Shown: positions 23,804 to 32,490, counted from the first letter of the stretch. The stretch is DNA of 64,000 nucleotides from CATOSD01 sp965203135 (GCA_965203135.1 CBDBBO010000001.1:496001-560000), one strand, 5' to 3'. The notes: generated from the letters alone by a model not told the origin. Made by a program: numbers and translations.

Positions 23804-25117
23804 CTAGGAATGTTCATTGTAAAGCTCCATTATGCTGCGCGCCAGGTTAGCGGAGTCGTGTCCCACGGGGTGATCCGCGTCGATCACGTCGCGGTAGACG
23901 ATCCTGGCGTGGCGCACGGGGCGACCGTCGCCGACCACGGTGTCGCCGAGGAAGCGGTCGCCGAAGTCGATGGGCCTGCTGTTGGCGATGACGTAGTCGA
24001 CGATGGTGTCGAAGGTGTGTGACTGGATGGCCTCGACGTGGTCTTCCACGTTGAAGCCGTCGGTCTCGCCCTTCTGGGTGGCCACGTTGCAGACGTAAAC
24101 CTTCAGGGACGTGGACTGTCTGAGGGCGTCGGCTATGCCGTCCACCAGAAGGTTGGGGAGAACGCTGGTGAAGAGGCTGCCGGGTCCGAGCACGATGACG
24201 TCGCTGTGGCGAATCGCGTCCACCGCGCTGAGGGAGGCGCGGGCATCGGCGGGCTCGATCATGAGCCGCTCTACGGCGCCCCCGCTTTCCCCTATCTGGG
24301 ACTCGCCGTGGACGACGGCGCCGTCTTCGAGCACGGCGGACAAGCTGAGACTGGCAGCGGTGGCCGGTATGATGTCTCCGCGGACGGCGAGCACCTTGCT
24401 GGAGTGGCTGAGGGCCTGCTCGAAGTCCTGGGTAATGTCGGTCATGGCAACGATGAACAGGTTGCCGAAGCTGTGGCCGCGCAATCCGTTGCCCCTGTCG
24501 AAGCGATACTGGAACAGTTCCTGGACGAGCGGCTCGGAGTCGGAGAGGGCGACCAGGCAGTTGCGGAAGTCGCCCGGGGGCGGCACGCCGAGCTCCTCGC
24601 GGAGCCGGCCGGAGCTGCCGCCGTTGTCGCCGACCGACACGATGGCGGTGAGGTTGTCGGTGTGCGCCTTCATTCCCCTGAGCAGCCGCGACAGTCCGGT
24701 GCCGCCGCCGATGACGACGACGCGGGGGCCTTTCTCCCGCGAGCGGCGCGTGTAGATGGCGTCGGCGATGCCGTCGATGGTCTTGGATGCGAGAATGAGT
24801 GGCCCTACGGAGCGGTAGAGGCCGTACACGGACAGGGCGATTACGGCGATGCCCAGCGCGAGCATGAACACGCCCTCGAAGTACGACGGCAGGAAGTCGG
24901 GAAAGCCGAGAGAGAAGAGCTTGCGCATGAGGAACGCCAGCCCAATGGAGCAAAGGGATATGCCGGCGGCGCCGAGAAGCAGCCATCGCTTGACGCCCAG
25001 GCCGGGGTAAAGCAGCTTGAGCAGGGCGTGGCGCTGGGACTGCGGCCAGGCAGGAGCGCCTGCGCCGGTGTCCGCCGGGCGACTGTCGAATGGGGCCACG
25101 TCGCCCGTGCTGCTCAT
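23804..25117 (-). CDS. yvcK: YvcK/CofD-fold protein with N-terminal membrane domain
   Basis: The 437-residue protein has three hydrophobic stretches (about residues 45-115) before a YvcK/CofD-type Rossmann domain. The latter includes VVVIGGGTGLSRLLRGMK near residue 132, VSVGDNGGSSGRLREELG, GDFRNCLVALSD and LGPGSLFTSVLPNLLV. YvcK in Firmicutes binds UDP-sugars and affects gluconeogenesis and cell-wall precursor synthesis. Here the membrane domain is an extra compared with the typical ~320-residue protein. It overlaps the gatB stop by four bases (ATGA), so the two are coupled. Confidence 0.88.
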   Translation of the reverse strand: MSSTGDVAPFDSRPADTGAGAPAWPQSQRHALLKLLYPGLGVKRWLLLGAAGISLCSIGLAFLMRKLFSLGFPDFLPSYFEGVFMLALGIAVIALSVYGLYRSVGPLILASKTIDGIADAIYTRRSREKGPRVVVIGGGTGLSRLLRGMKAHTDNLTAIVSVGDNGGSSGRLREELGVPPPGDFRNCLVALSDSEPLVQELFQYRFDRGNGLRGHSFGNLFIVAMTDITQDFEQALSHSSKVLAVRGDIIPATAASLSLSAVLEDGAVVHGESQIGESGGAVERLMIEPADARASLSAVDAIRHSDVIVLGPGSLFTSVLPNLLVDGIADALRQSTSLKVYVCNVATQKGETDGFNVEDHVEAIQSHTFDTIVDYVIANSRPIDFGDRFLGDTVVGDGRPVRHARIVYRDVIDADHPVGHDSANLARSIMELYNEHS

Positions 25118-26583
25118 ACTCGCTCGCGTTTCAGCGCGTCGAGCCGACGGACGAGCTCTTCGGAGGCGAGCTGGGGGTTGGCCTTGCCCCTGGTTATGCG
25201 CATCACCTGCCCGACCAGGAAGCGCATCACAGCTTCCTTGCCTTCCAGGTATTCCTCCACAGGCTTCGGGTTGGCGCCAATGGCCTCGGCCACCGCGCCC
25301 GCTATGGCGTCCGAGTCGCTAATCTGAATCGCCCCTGATTCCTGGGCGATCTTCTCCGGCGAGTCCCCGGTGGAGTACATCTGCTCGAACACGTCCTTCG
25401 CCATGGTGGACGAGAGGACGCCGGAATCGACGAGGCTGACGAGCTCGGCGACCTGCGCGGGGCGCACCTTTACGTCCTGGAGGGACTCGCCGGACAGGTT
25501 CATCAGCCTGAGGAGTTCGCCCAGGATCCAGTTGGCGACGGGCTTGGCGAGGTCGGCGGCAGGCGGGGAGCCAAGGGCGGACTCGAAGAAGTCTGCCATC
25601 TCCCTGGACGTGGTGAGCAGGTCGGCGTCGTAGGCGGAGAGGCCGTACTGCTCCACGAAGCGCCGCTCGCGCTGGTGGGGGAGCTCGGGCAGTCGCTCAC
25701 GTACCTGGTCGACCCAGGGGGGGTCGATCTCCAGCGGGGGCAGGTCCGGTTCCGGGAAGTAGCGGTAGTCGGAGGCGTACTCCTTGCTGCGCTGGGAAAG
25801 AGTCTCTTCCCTTTCGTCGCTCCAGCCGCGAGTCTCCTGCTCGATGCGGCCGCCGCGTTCAAGCACGGAAGCCTGCCGCTCGGCCTCGAACTCCAGCGCG
25901 CGATAGACCGAGCGGAAGCTGTTCATGTTCTTGACCTCGACCTTTGGGCCGAGCTCGGAATCGCCCACGGGCCGGATACTGATGTTGGCGTCGCAGCGGA
26001 AGCTGCCCTCCTCCATGTTGGCGCTGCTGACGCCGATGTAGCGCAGGATCGAGTGGAGACGGGTGAGGTAGGCGCGGGCCTCTTCCGGGGAGCGCATGTC
26101 CGGCTCGCTGACGACTTCCATGAGCGGGACGCCCGCGCGGTTGACGTCCAGCAGGCTGTAGCCCTCGCCGAACGGCTCGCTGCGGTGCATGAGCTTGGCG
26201 ACGTCTTCTTCCAGGTGGACGCGGGTGATGCCGACGGGCCTGGTGTGGCCGTTCACGTCGATTTCGAGGCAGCCGCCGTGAGCGATGGGCATGTCGTACT
26301 GGGAAATCTGGTAGCCCTTCATCAGGTCGGGATAGGGGTAGTTCTTGCGGTCGAACTTGGTGCGGCCGGAAATCTGGCATTCGAGCGCGAGGCCGGTGCG
26401 CACGACCAGTTCGACCGCGCGCCGGTTGATGACGGGAAGCACGCCAGGCATTCCCAGGCACACTGGGCAGACCACAGTGTTGGGATCGGCCTCCTGGTAT
26501 CCGGCGCTGCAGGAGCAGAACATCTTGCTCCTGGTAAGCAACTGGGCGTGGACTTCCAGTCCTATGACGATTTCGTAGTCCAT
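25114..26583 (-). CDS. gatB: Asp-tRNA(Asn)/Glu-tRNA(Gln) amidotransferase subunit B
   Basis: The 489-residue subunit amidates mischarged Glu-tRNA(Gln) or Asp-tRNA(Asn) with GatA and GatC. The N-terminus YEIVIGLEVHAQLLTRSKMFC and PNTVVCPVCLGMPGVLPV with the zinc Cys pair are diagnostic, as are NRAGVPLMEVVSEPDM and the tail GQVMRITRGKANPQLASEEL. It is first in a minus-strand operon with yvcK, secG and the SAM hydrolase, with a promoter at 26640-26669. gatA and gatC are not in the window. Confidence 0.96.
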   Translation of the reverse strand: MDYEIVIGLEVHAQLLTRSKMFCSCSAGYQEADPNTVVCPVCLGMPGVLPVINRRAVELVVRTGLALECQISGRTKFDRKNYPYPDLMKGYQISQYDMPIAHGGCLEIDVNGHTRPVGITRVHLEEDVAKLMHRSEPFGEGYSLLDVNRAGVPLMEVVSEPDMRSPEEARAYLTRLHSILRYIGVSSANMEEGSFRCDANISIRPVGDSELGPKVEVKNMNSFRSVYRALEFEAERQASVLERGGRIEQETRGWSDEREETLSQRSKEYASDYRYFPEPDLPPLEIDPPWVDQVRERLPELPHQRERRFVEQYGLSAYDADLLTTSREMADFFESALGSPPAADLAKPVANWILGELLRLMNLSGESLQDVKVRPAQVAELVSLVDSGVLSSTMAKDVFEQMYSTGDSPEKIAQESGAIQISDSDAIAGAVAEAIGANPKPVEEYLEGKEAVMRFLVGQVMRITRGKANPQLASEELVRRLDALKRERV

Positions 26584-26639
26584 GACGGATGGAAAAGACT
26601 CTCTCCGAAGCGGCGGGGACGATGGAATATGTGCGGGAA

Positions 26640-26669
26640 AGTATAGCCCAGCGGAGCGTCCAAAGGCAA
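26640..26669 (-). promoter_or_regulatory. Promoter for the gatB-yvcK-secG operon
   Basis: Minus-strand TTGCCT (26669-26664) and TATACT (26645-26640) are 18 bases apart, 57 bases before the gatB start. Confidence 0.5.
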
Positions 26670-26701
26670 TTCGGCCCGGGCGCTCAAGGCCGCCTATGGA
26701 G

Positions 26702-27343
26702 CTAGGAATCGTCGTGCTCGGGCCAGGCGCCGGGGCCGACGAGGGGGACGAAGCGACAGGTGCCGAGTGAGGTGAAGGCTAGTCCATCCGGGGACTTTAC
26801 GACGCGCATCAACTCCTGGGACTGCCTCGATCCGACGGGCGCGACGAGCCTGCCGCCGTCGGCCAGTTGGGCGATCAGCTCGTTGGGGATCCTGGGGGCG
26901 CCGGCCGCGACTACGATGACGTCGTAAGGGGCGCCATCGGGCCAGCCGAGGGCGTCTCCCGCCAGGCGGACTTCGACGTTGGTGTAGCCGAGGGATCGGA
27001 GGCGACGCTCGGCGGACCGGGCGAGCGGCTCGATGCGCTCGACGCTGACGACGCTAGCCGCGAGCCTGGACAGCACGGCCGCCTGGTAGCCGCTGCCCGC
27101 TCCGACTTCGAGGGCACGGTCGCTGGGGCGCACCCGAGCGGCGCTGAGGGTGAGCGCGACGATGTAGGGTTGGGAGATGCTCTGGCTGTGGCCGATGGGG
27201 AGAGCCACGTCCTCGTAGGCGAGGTGCGCGGCCTCTTCGGGCACGAAGAGCTCCCTGGGGACGCTCTCCATCGCGCGGAGGACTCGCCTGTCGTCGATCT
27301 CGGTCGCCAACTGCTCAAAGAGGCGGCGTTTGGCGGTTTCCAC
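26702..27343 (-). CDS. pcm: Protein-L-isoaspartate O-methyltransferase
   Basis: The 213-residue protein methylates L-isoaspartyl residues in damaged proteins using SAM. Family features are the N-terminal RVLRAMESVPRELFVPEE, YEDVALPIGHSQSISQPYIVA, the SAM-binding motif ALEVGAGSGYQAAVLSRLA and PYDVIVVAAGAPRIP. It starts with GTG at 27343 inside the end of the upstream signal-peptidase gene (29-base overlap). It is downstream of the SodN-type maturation protease on the minus strand. Confidence 0.94.
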   Translation of the reverse strand: METAKRRLFEQLATEIDDRRVLRAMESVPRELFVPEEAAHLAYEDVALPIGHSQSISQPYIVALTLSAARVRPSDRALEVGAGSGYQAAVLSRLAASVVSVERIEPLARSAERRLRSLGYTNVEVRLAGDALGWPDGAPYDVIVVAAGAPRIPNELIAQLADGGRLVAPVGSRQSQELMRVVKSPDGLAFTSLGTCRFVPLVGPGAWPEHDDS

Positions 27344-27788
27344 GTTGTCGGCTCCCGTCGTTCCGGCGCGGCCGGCGCACCGGCCAGACCCTGAAGTAGG
27401 CCTTACCTATGATAGCGGAGCGGCGCACCGGACCGAAGTGGCGGCTATCTGTGCCCCTGGCACGGTTGTCGCTGAGGACGAAGAACCGGTCGTCGGGCAG
27501 CGTCCAATCGCGGCGATCGAGGCCCAGCGAGGCGGGCAGCCCGCCGAGGTACGGCTCGGGCAGGTGGGCGCTATCGACGTACAGCGAGCCGTCGGCGAGG
27601 CTCACCGACTCGCCGGGGAGGCCGACCACCCGCTTGAGGTCGTGGGCCTCCGGTTCGCGGGGGTTGCGCAGCACGACCACGTCGCCCCTCGCGGGTGCGC
27701 GGCGACCGAGGTGGCGGACAAGCAGCAGGTCGCCGGAACGGTATGAAGGCTCCATGCTGCGGCCGCGGATCAGATAGAGTCTTATCAA
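27315..27788 (-). CDS. sodX: Nickel-type superoxide dismutase maturation protease (S26)
   Basis: The 157-residue protein has the S26 signal-peptidase architecture: the catalytic serine in RGRSMEPSYRSGD (Ser11) and the lysine in HDLKRVVGLPGE (about Lys52), then DGSLYVD and LSDNRARGTDSRHFGPV. It lacks an obvious long N-terminal membrane anchor. Small S26 peptidases encoded next to sodN remove the SodN leader and expose the N-terminal histidine that binds nickel. The gene faces sodN, with the two starts about 100 bases apart. It starts with TTG and overlaps pcm by 29 bases. Confidence 0.88.
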   Translation of the reverse strand: MIRLYLIRGRSMEPSYRSGDLLLVRHLGRRAPARGDVVVLRNPREPEAHDLKRVVGLPGESVSLADGSLYVDSAHLPEPYLGGLPASLGLDRRDWTLPDDRFFVLSDNRARGTDSRHFGPVRRSAIIGKAYFRVWPVRRPRRNDGSRQRGNRQTPPL

Positions 27789-27821
27789 GGGGCGCTCCCC
27801 GCGCGTACAGGGGCGCGGGAC

Positions 27822-27850
27822 TTGCGAGAAGCAGCACGTTCATGTATCTT
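27822..27850 (+). promoter_or_regulatory. Promoter for sodN
   Basis: TTGCGA (27822-27827) and TATCTT (27845-27850) with a 17-base spacer, 40 bases before the sodN start and divergent from sodX. No obvious Nur operator could be confirmed by eye. Confidence 0.5.
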
Positions 27851-27889
27851 CATAGCTGAAATCAACCTCAGGAAAGGAAGGAAACAGAC

Positions 27890-28354
27890 ATGAACATTGA
27901 GTCGATACTCAAGCGCTTTTCCCCGGTGCGCACGGCGCGCGCACACTGCGACGTACCCTGCGGCATCTACGACCCGATTTCGGCCAAGATCGCGGCCCAG
28001 ACCGTGCTGAAGATGGTGGTGCGAATGCAGGCCCTGGAGGAAGGCGACGACCACGTGGCTTTTGCCAACTCTATGTCCCGCTACATCGCGACCAAGGAAG
28101 AGCACGCCGAACTGTGCAAGCGCGAGCTGCGGATTCTCTGGGCCGACTACGCCTGGCCCAATATGCCCGAGGGTTTTGACCTGCACGGTTCCTTCAACGC
28201 CGCGCTCAAGCTGGCTGGCCAATGCCGCCAGACAGTTGATTTGGCCGCTTCCGAGCAGCTGGTAGCTGCCGTGGACGACATTGCCACTGCTTTCTGGGCC
28301 ACCAAGGGCGTGGAATACAGCGATCCGCTGGCCGAGGTACGGTTCGGCGCGTAA
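27890..28354 (+). CDS. sodN: Nickel superoxide dismutase
   Basis: The 154-residue protein carries the nickel-hook motif HCDVPCGIYDP at residues 19-29. His19, Cys20 and Cys24 are the expected ligands after an 18-residue leader is removed. The remaining four-helix-bundle sequence (AKIAAQTVLKMVVRMQAL onward) is normal for SodN. It converts superoxide to peroxide and oxygen. The divergent S26 peptidase gene explains leader removal. Start ATG has AGGAAGG upstream. A terminator follows at 28411-28444. Confidence 0.97.
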   Translation: MNIESILKRFSPVRTARAHCDVPCGIYDPISAKIAAQTVLKMVVRMQALEEGDDHVAFANSMSRYIATKEEHAELCKRELRILWADYAWPNMPEGFDLHGSFNAALKLAGQCRQTVDLAASEQLVAAVDDIATAFWATKGVEYSDPLAEVRFGA

Positions 28355-28410
28355 CCCCGGACGACGCCTCCGTCGCTACAGCGCGGCAGGCTGACAGCAG
28401 CGAAATGCAG

Positions 28411-28444
28411 AGGGGCGGTTTTTCGCGTGAAGCCGCCCCTTTTC
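28411..28444 (+). terminator. Rho-independent terminator after sodN
   Basis: AGGGGCGG (28411-28418) pairs with CCGCCCCT (28433-28440) and is followed by TTTT. It ends the single-gene sodN transcript. Confidence 0.8.
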
Positions 28445-28456
28445 ACGTCCCCTGCT

Positions 28457-28783
28457 CTACTTGTAGTCCTCGCGCGGCGGGCTGAAGATGTCGAGCGCCA
28501 TGGACCAGCCGTCCCAGCCAACGAGGCCGTGCTCCACGTCGCCGGGAATCACGTAGGCGTCGCCCTGGCGCAGCCGCTTGGTCTCGCCGCCTATGGTGAA
28601 GTCGAACTCTCCCTGGAGCACTATGCCGGCCTGCTCGTGGGGGTGGGTGTGCATTGGGACGACGGCGTTGGGAGCTATCTCGACCATGCTCATCATTATC
28701 TTGTCGCCCCACATTGGCCGTAGCGTGACGCCGGGGGCCAGGTCCTTGCGTTGTATTTCCGACGGGTCGTGGAAGTAGGACAA
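28457..28783 (-). CDS. Cupin-domain protein
   Basis: The 108-residue protein has the two cupin motifs: PMHTHPHEQAGIVLQGEFDF (metal-binding histidines and glutamate) and GDAYVIPGDVEHGLVG. It most likely binds a divalent metal. I use the TTG at 28783 because AGGAGGAT lies directly upstream (28787-28794); the frame continues much further upstream without support. A second, unrelated cupin gene is at 31240-31545. No enzyme activity can be assigned. Confidence 0.75.
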   Translation of the reverse strand: MSYFHDPSEIQRKDLAPGVTLRPMWGDKIMMSMVEIAPNAVVPMHTHPHEQAGIVLQGEFDFTIGGETKRLRQGDAYVIPGDVEHGLVGWDGWSMALDIFSPPREDYK

Positions 28784-28839
28784 TCTATCCTCCTGTGCGG
28801 CCGCTCGCCGCGCGTCATGCGTCGTGGAGCGGCCGGCGG

Positions 28840-29778
28840 CTACAGGCCAGCCCGGCGCTGCGCCTTTGCGTTGGCGATGGACAGGCAGGCGGTTATGAAG
28901 TCGTTGACCGGGGTTTCGACGCCGACCTCCTTGCCGATCCTGGAGACGGCACCGTTGAGCAGCATGACCTCCAGCGGGTTGCCCGCGTCCAGGTCGATGT
29001 ACATGGACGACGTGAGTTCTTCGCTGGTTTCCTGGAACTCGGCCATGGTGGTCTCGACGACATCGTCGTCCAGCGCGACTCCGCTGGCGCGGCCCGCCGC
29101 GGCGGCCTCGCGCATCACGCGCCAGGTAAGGTCCAGGGTTTCGGGTTGGGCGAGCACGTCGGTGAATGACGGTTCGCGCGTGATGCAGACCATGCCGCTG
29201 AGCGCGCATATGAACACGAGCTTGTTCCAGAGCGCCTTCGCCACGTCGTCCGACAGCTCGATATCGACGCCGGCAGCGGAAAAGGCGTCGCGGATGGCCG
29301 CCGCGCGGGTGGTCTCGCTGCCGTTGGCCTCGCCGAACACGACGCGGCAGTGGCCGCCAACCTCGGCAATCAGGCCGGGAGCGGTGCGCATGGCGTGGAT
29401 GTAGGCGGCGCCGGCTATTACCCTGTCGCGTCCGAACGCGGCGGCGAGCTGGTCGGCGCTGCCGACGCCGTTCTGGAGTGTGAGTACGGTGGTATCGGGT
29501 CCCACGGCGGGGCGTATGACCTCGATGGCCTGGGGGTTGTGGTAGCCCTTGACGCAGAAGAGGACCAAGTCGGCCGTCCAGCCGGCGGGGACACGCTCGA
29601 CGGCGGGCGCGCGGACGGTGTAGTCGCCGGCTGCCACGCTCTCGACGCGCAGGCCGTTGGCCTCGATAGTGTCGCGGTGTTCGCCGCGGGCGACGAACAC
29701 GACGTCCTCGCCGTTCCTGGCGAGCGAGGCGCCGAAGTAGCCGCCGACGGCGCCGGTTCCCATCACAAGCACACGCAT
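28840..29778 (-). CDS. panE: 2-dehydropantoate 2-reductase (ApbA/PanE family)
   Basis: The 312-residue protein has the N-terminal nucleotide-binding MGTGAVGGYFGASLARNG, VLTLQNGVGSADQLA, the catalytic lysine region KALWNKLVFICALSG and a C-terminal GAVSRIGKEVGVETPVND, all typical of ketopantoate reductases. It would reduce 2-dehydropantoate to pantoate for CoA synthesis, though related members have other substrates. Start ATG at 29778 has AAGGAGC upstream. Confidence 0.88.
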   Translation of the reverse strand: MRVLVMGTGAVGGYFGASLARNGEDVVFVARGEHRDTIEANGLRVESVAAGDYTVRAPAVERVPAGWTADLVLFCVKGYHNPQAIEVIRPAVGPDTTVLTLQNGVGSADQLAAAFGRDRVIAGAAYIHAMRTAPGLIAEVGGHCRVVFGEANGSETTRAAAIRDAFSAAGVDIELSDDVAKALWNKLVFICALSGMVCITREPSFTDVLAQPETLDLTWRVMREAAAAGRASGVALDDDVVETTMAEFQETSEELTSSMYIDLDAGNPLEVMLLNGAVSRIGKEVGVETPVNDFITACLSIANAKAQRRAGL

Positions 29779-29908
29779 CAGATGCTCCTTGCGCCGCCCC
29801 GGTAGGGAGAGCGGCTGGTTGGGGCGGAGTGGTGCGCCCCGCAGAAGGTAATGATATAGGCGACTGGCACGCTCCGCAAACATAGGCGTGTGGCAGGGCG
29901 CCGTGGGT

Positions 29909-29937
29909 TTGACAGGCTATCGGCCCAACTTTACACT
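29909..29937 (+). promoter_or_regulatory. Promoter for the LLM-class oxidoreductase at 29997
   Basis: TTGACA (29909-29914) and TACACT (29932-29937) with a 17-base spacer, about 60 bases before the start. Confidence 0.6.
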
Positions 29938-29996
29938 TGGCCGCGTACTACAAATCCGCGAATCCACCAGACGCGCCGCCCGCGAGGAGGCTTGCC

Positions 29997-31127
29997 ATGA
30001 AGTTCGGACTACTATACGAGATGCAACGGCCCCACGAGGACTTCAAAATCGACTACACGGCGCTTATCGAGGAGACGCTGGAGCAGTGCCAGCTCGCCGA
30101 CGAGGTGGGCTTCGATTACGTGTGGTTCGTGGAGCACCACTTTCTGACCACGTTCTCGGGCTCTTCGGCGCCGGAGGTGATCATATCGGCGCTGGCGCGG
30201 CTGACCAAGCGGATACGACTGGGGTTCGGCGTGGTGATTCTGCCGCACCACAGGCCGACGCAGGTCGCGGAGCGCGTGGCGATGGTGGACCACCTGTCCG
30301 GCGGCCGCGTGGAGTTCGGCGTGGGCAGGAGCAGCCCGTACGAGCAGCTCGGCATGGGAGTTGATCCGAGGGACACGCGGGAGATTATGGAAGAGTCGCT
30401 GCGGATGGTGCCGGAGATCTGGCGCACCGAGGGCAACTTCGAGTGGGAGGGCAAGTTCTACAACATCCCGCCGCGCGAGATATTGCCCAAGCCGAAGCAG
30501 GACCCGCACCCGCCTATCTGGATGGCGTGCACCCAGCCGTCGAGCTACGAGATGGCGGCACAGAACGGCATTGGCGTGCTATCGTTCGGCTCGGGCGCGC
30601 CTGCGGGCATGAAGCAGTACGTGGACAAGTACCGCGAGGACATCAAGAGCGCGGAGCCGGTGGGCTCGGCGATCAACAACCAGTGGGCGAGCTTTACGCT
30701 TGGACACTGCGGCGACAACAACGCCGAGGCCCAGGAGCTGGGCGCGCGCGCCATCAAGGAGTTCTTTGGACCGAACCGGCCCTACTCGTCGGACCGGCAG
30801 GAGACCTACGAGCGTCTGCTCGAGTCGTGGGGCGGTGTGCCAGAACACCTGAAAACGAACTTCGAGCGGTTCCTGGGGGGCGAGCAGGACCTGGGCGGGG
30901 GCGGCGTGCCGCGCGCGATGCTGGGCGAGCTACCCGCGGACCTGTTGTGCGAGCGCGGCGTGATCGTGGCGGGCGACCCCGATAGTTGCATCAACTCGGT
31001 GCGAAGGCACGAGGAGATCGGCGCGGACCAGACGCTGCTGATAATGCAGAGCGACCAGATTCCCCACAAGAAGGTGATGCGGTCGATCAAGCTGTTCGGC
31101 GAGCAGGTGATTCCGGCGTTCGAGTAG
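29997..31127 (+). CDS. LLM-class flavin-dependent oxidoreductase
   Basis: The 376-residue TIM-barrel protein belongs to the luciferase-like monooxygenase superfamily: FDYVWFVEHHFLTTFSGSSAPEVIISALARLTKRIRLG (first part), HHRPTQVAERVAMVDHLSGGRVEFGVGRSSP and PPIWMACTQPSSYEMAA. It would use FMN or F420 to oxidise a substrate that cannot be told. This family is expanded in SAR202-type Chloroflexota. ATG at 29997 behind GAGGAGG. A second family member is at 35291-36397. Confidence 0.86.
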   Translation: MKFGLLYEMQRPHEDFKIDYTALIEETLEQCQLADEVGFDYVWFVEHHFLTTFSGSSAPEVIISALARLTKRIRLGFGVVILPHHRPTQVAERVAMVDHLSGGRVEFGVGRSSPYEQLGMGVDPRDTREIMEESLRMVPEIWRTEGNFEWEGKFYNIPPREILPKPKQDPHPPIWMACTQPSSYEMAAQNGIGVLSFGSGAPAGMKQYVDKYREDIKSAEPVGSAINNQWASFTLGHCGDNNAEAQELGARAIKEFFGPNRPYSSDRQETYERLLESWGGVPEHLKTNFERFLGGEQDLGGGGVPRAMLGELPADLLCERGVIVAGDPDSCINSVRRHEEIGADQTLLIMQSDQIPHKKVMRSIKLFGEQVIPAFE

Positions 31128-31134
31128 GGGGACG

Positions 31135-31174
31135 TCACCCCCGTCCTAACCTTCCCCCTGCGAGGGGGAAGGGA
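31135..31174 (+). repeat. Dispersed hairpin repeat, TTCCCCCTGCGAGGGGGAA type
   Basis: Matches 8741-8780 with one change (GTCC for ATCC). It follows the LLM gene end and may act as a transcript-end hairpin. Confidence 0.78.
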
Positions 31175-31180
31175 GTTCTC

Positions 31181-31222
31181 GTCACCCTCACCCTGACCCT
31201 CTCCCATCAAGGGAGAGGGGAC
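31181..31222 (+). repeat. Dispersed hairpin repeat, CTCTCCCATCAAGGGAGAG type
   Basis: A GTCACCCTCACCCTGACC lead precedes the palindrome CTCTCCCATCAAGGGAGAG, the second repeat subtype. Related copies are at 48069-48114 and 48547-48588. Confidence 0.75.
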
Positions 31223-31239
31223 AATTTGGGTTGGCCGCG

Positions 31240-31545
31240 CTAGTCCTTCAACTCGATGAGCACGTTCATGTAGCGCGTGTCGGAGTTGTTGATGACGCGG
31301 TGCACCTGGTGGTCTCCGTGGTAGCGCCAGGTTCCGACCTCTGACGGGTTGTTCGCGGTCTCGCCGTCTTCGTACTCTGACGTCAGGCTGCCGCCTTCCA
31401 CGACCACGGTCACGTAGTCGCGACCGTGCAGGTGCCAGTCGCTTGCCTCGCCCGGCTCCACTATCAGGTTCCAGATCTTTACGCGGTCGTTCTCAAAGAG
31501 CACCCTGGATGCGATGTCTCCTAGCGGCGCGTCTCCTCTGGGCAT
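31240..31545 (-). CDS. Cupin-domain small protein
   Basis: The 101-residue protein has a single cupin fold: EPGEASDWHLHGRDYVTVVVEGG and HQVHRVINNSDTRY. It is not closely similar to the cupin at 28457-28783. ATG at 31545. It may be a metal-dependent small-molecule binding protein or enzyme; no specific role can be assigned. Confidence 0.72.
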   Translation of the reverse strand: MPRGDAPLGDIASRVLFENDRVKIWNLIVEPGEASDWHLHGRDYVTVVVEGGSLTSEYEDGETANNPSEVGTWRYHGDHQVHRVINNSDTRYMNVLIELKD

Positions 31546-31601
31546 GTGACACCTCCAAACCGGTTGTCTTGCGCTCCGTCCGCTGCGGGAGAGGGCGTGG
31601 G

Positions 31602-32312
31602 TCAGAAGCCCAGTCCCCTCTCCTTCAGGCTGACGAAGCCTCGCGAGCCTATTATAACGTGGTCCAGCAGGTCGATATCCATCGACTCGGCGCTGGTGCG
31701 GATGCGCCGGGTTACGGCAACGTCCTCCGGGCTGGGAGTGGGGTCGCCGGACGGGTGGTTGTGGGCGATGACGATGGAGGGGCAGTTCTCGCGGATGGCG
31801 GGCCGCAGCACCTCGGCCACTCGCACCGCGGCGGAGTTGACGCTGCCCTTGTACACGGTCTCCTTGGCGAGCACCTTGTTCTTGGTGTTGAGCAGCAGCA
31901 CGTAAAGCTCCTCCTGCTTGAGGCTGGTCAGCGTGGACCCGAGCTCGTTGACCACGTCCTGGGGGCAGCTTATGGTCCTTCGCATTACCGGCTCCGCGTC
32001 GGCGATCCTGCGGCCGAGCTCAACGGCGGCCAGTAGCTGGCAGGCTTTGGCTTCGCTGATGCCCTTGAGCTCGCAGAGCCTGCCGAATGCCACGCCGGAC
32101 AGTGCGCTGACGCCGCCGACCTGGGCCAGAAGCTGTTGGGACAGTGCGATTACGTTCTGGCCCTTGATTCCGGTGCGGAGCAGAATGGCCATCAGCTCGG
32201 CGTCGCTCAGGTACCTGGCGCCGACCTCCCTGAGACGCTCGCGCGGCCTCTGGTCTTCCGGAAAGTCGACAATGCGCGCATGATACGCTACCGGGTTCTC
32301 CTTTGCGACCAT
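31602..32312 (-). CDS. radC: RadC-type JAMM-domain protein
   Basis: The 236-residue protein has the RadC arrangement: an N-terminal helix-hairpin-helix region (LREVGARYLSDAELMAILLRTGIKG and LCELKGISEAKACQLLAAVELG) and a JAMM metalloprotease-like domain with HNHPSGDPTPSPEDV, the metal-binding HxHx(7)D-type motif. RadC is of uncertain function despite the DNA repair name. ATG at 32312. Confidence 0.93.
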   Translation of the reverse strand: MVAKENPVAYHARIVDFPEDQRPRERLREVGARYLSDAELMAILLRTGIKGQNVIALSQQLLAQVGGVSALSGVAFGRLCELKGISEAKACQLLAAVELGRRIADAEPVMRRTISCPQDVVNELGSTLTSLKQEELYVLLLNTKNKVLAKETVYKGSVNSAAVRVAEVLRPAIRENCPSIVIAHNHPSGDPTPSPEDVAVTRRIRTSAESMDIDLLDHVIIGSRGFVSLKERGLGF

Positions 32313-32437
32313 TCGAACGCCTCCCTTTGGCTCGCCGCGTGCCGTTCGCGGGTTTCTATCGGGGCATAATGGGACACTTTAGCATAAACGTTCGGGGTGC
32401 GCAACTTGGACAAAAGGCTTGTCGGCGGGCGGTGAGC

Positions 32438-32465
32438 TTGACAGCCTCCGCGCGGGACATAGAAT
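32438..32465 (+). promoter_or_regulatory. Promoter for the DUF2283 and peptidase genes
   Basis: TTGACA (32438-32443) and TAGAAT (32460-32465) with a 16-base spacer, 26 bases before the DUF2283 start. Confidence 0.5.
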
Positions 32466-32490
32466 AGGCTCCACGGGCAGAGGAATAGCG

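Noticed and set aside
24038..25327. 429-residue plus-strand open frame
   Set aside because: Antisense to yvcK and gatB, which have clear family motifs. No ribosome binding site or domain.
28784..29209. N-terminal extension of the cupin frame
   Set aside because: It runs antisense through panE; the TTG at 28783 has an adjacent ribosome binding site.
31135..31222. Possible CRISPR array because of repeated GC-rich units
   Set aside because: The units are single dispersed hairpins with no regular spacers, located at different gene ends. No cas gene is present.
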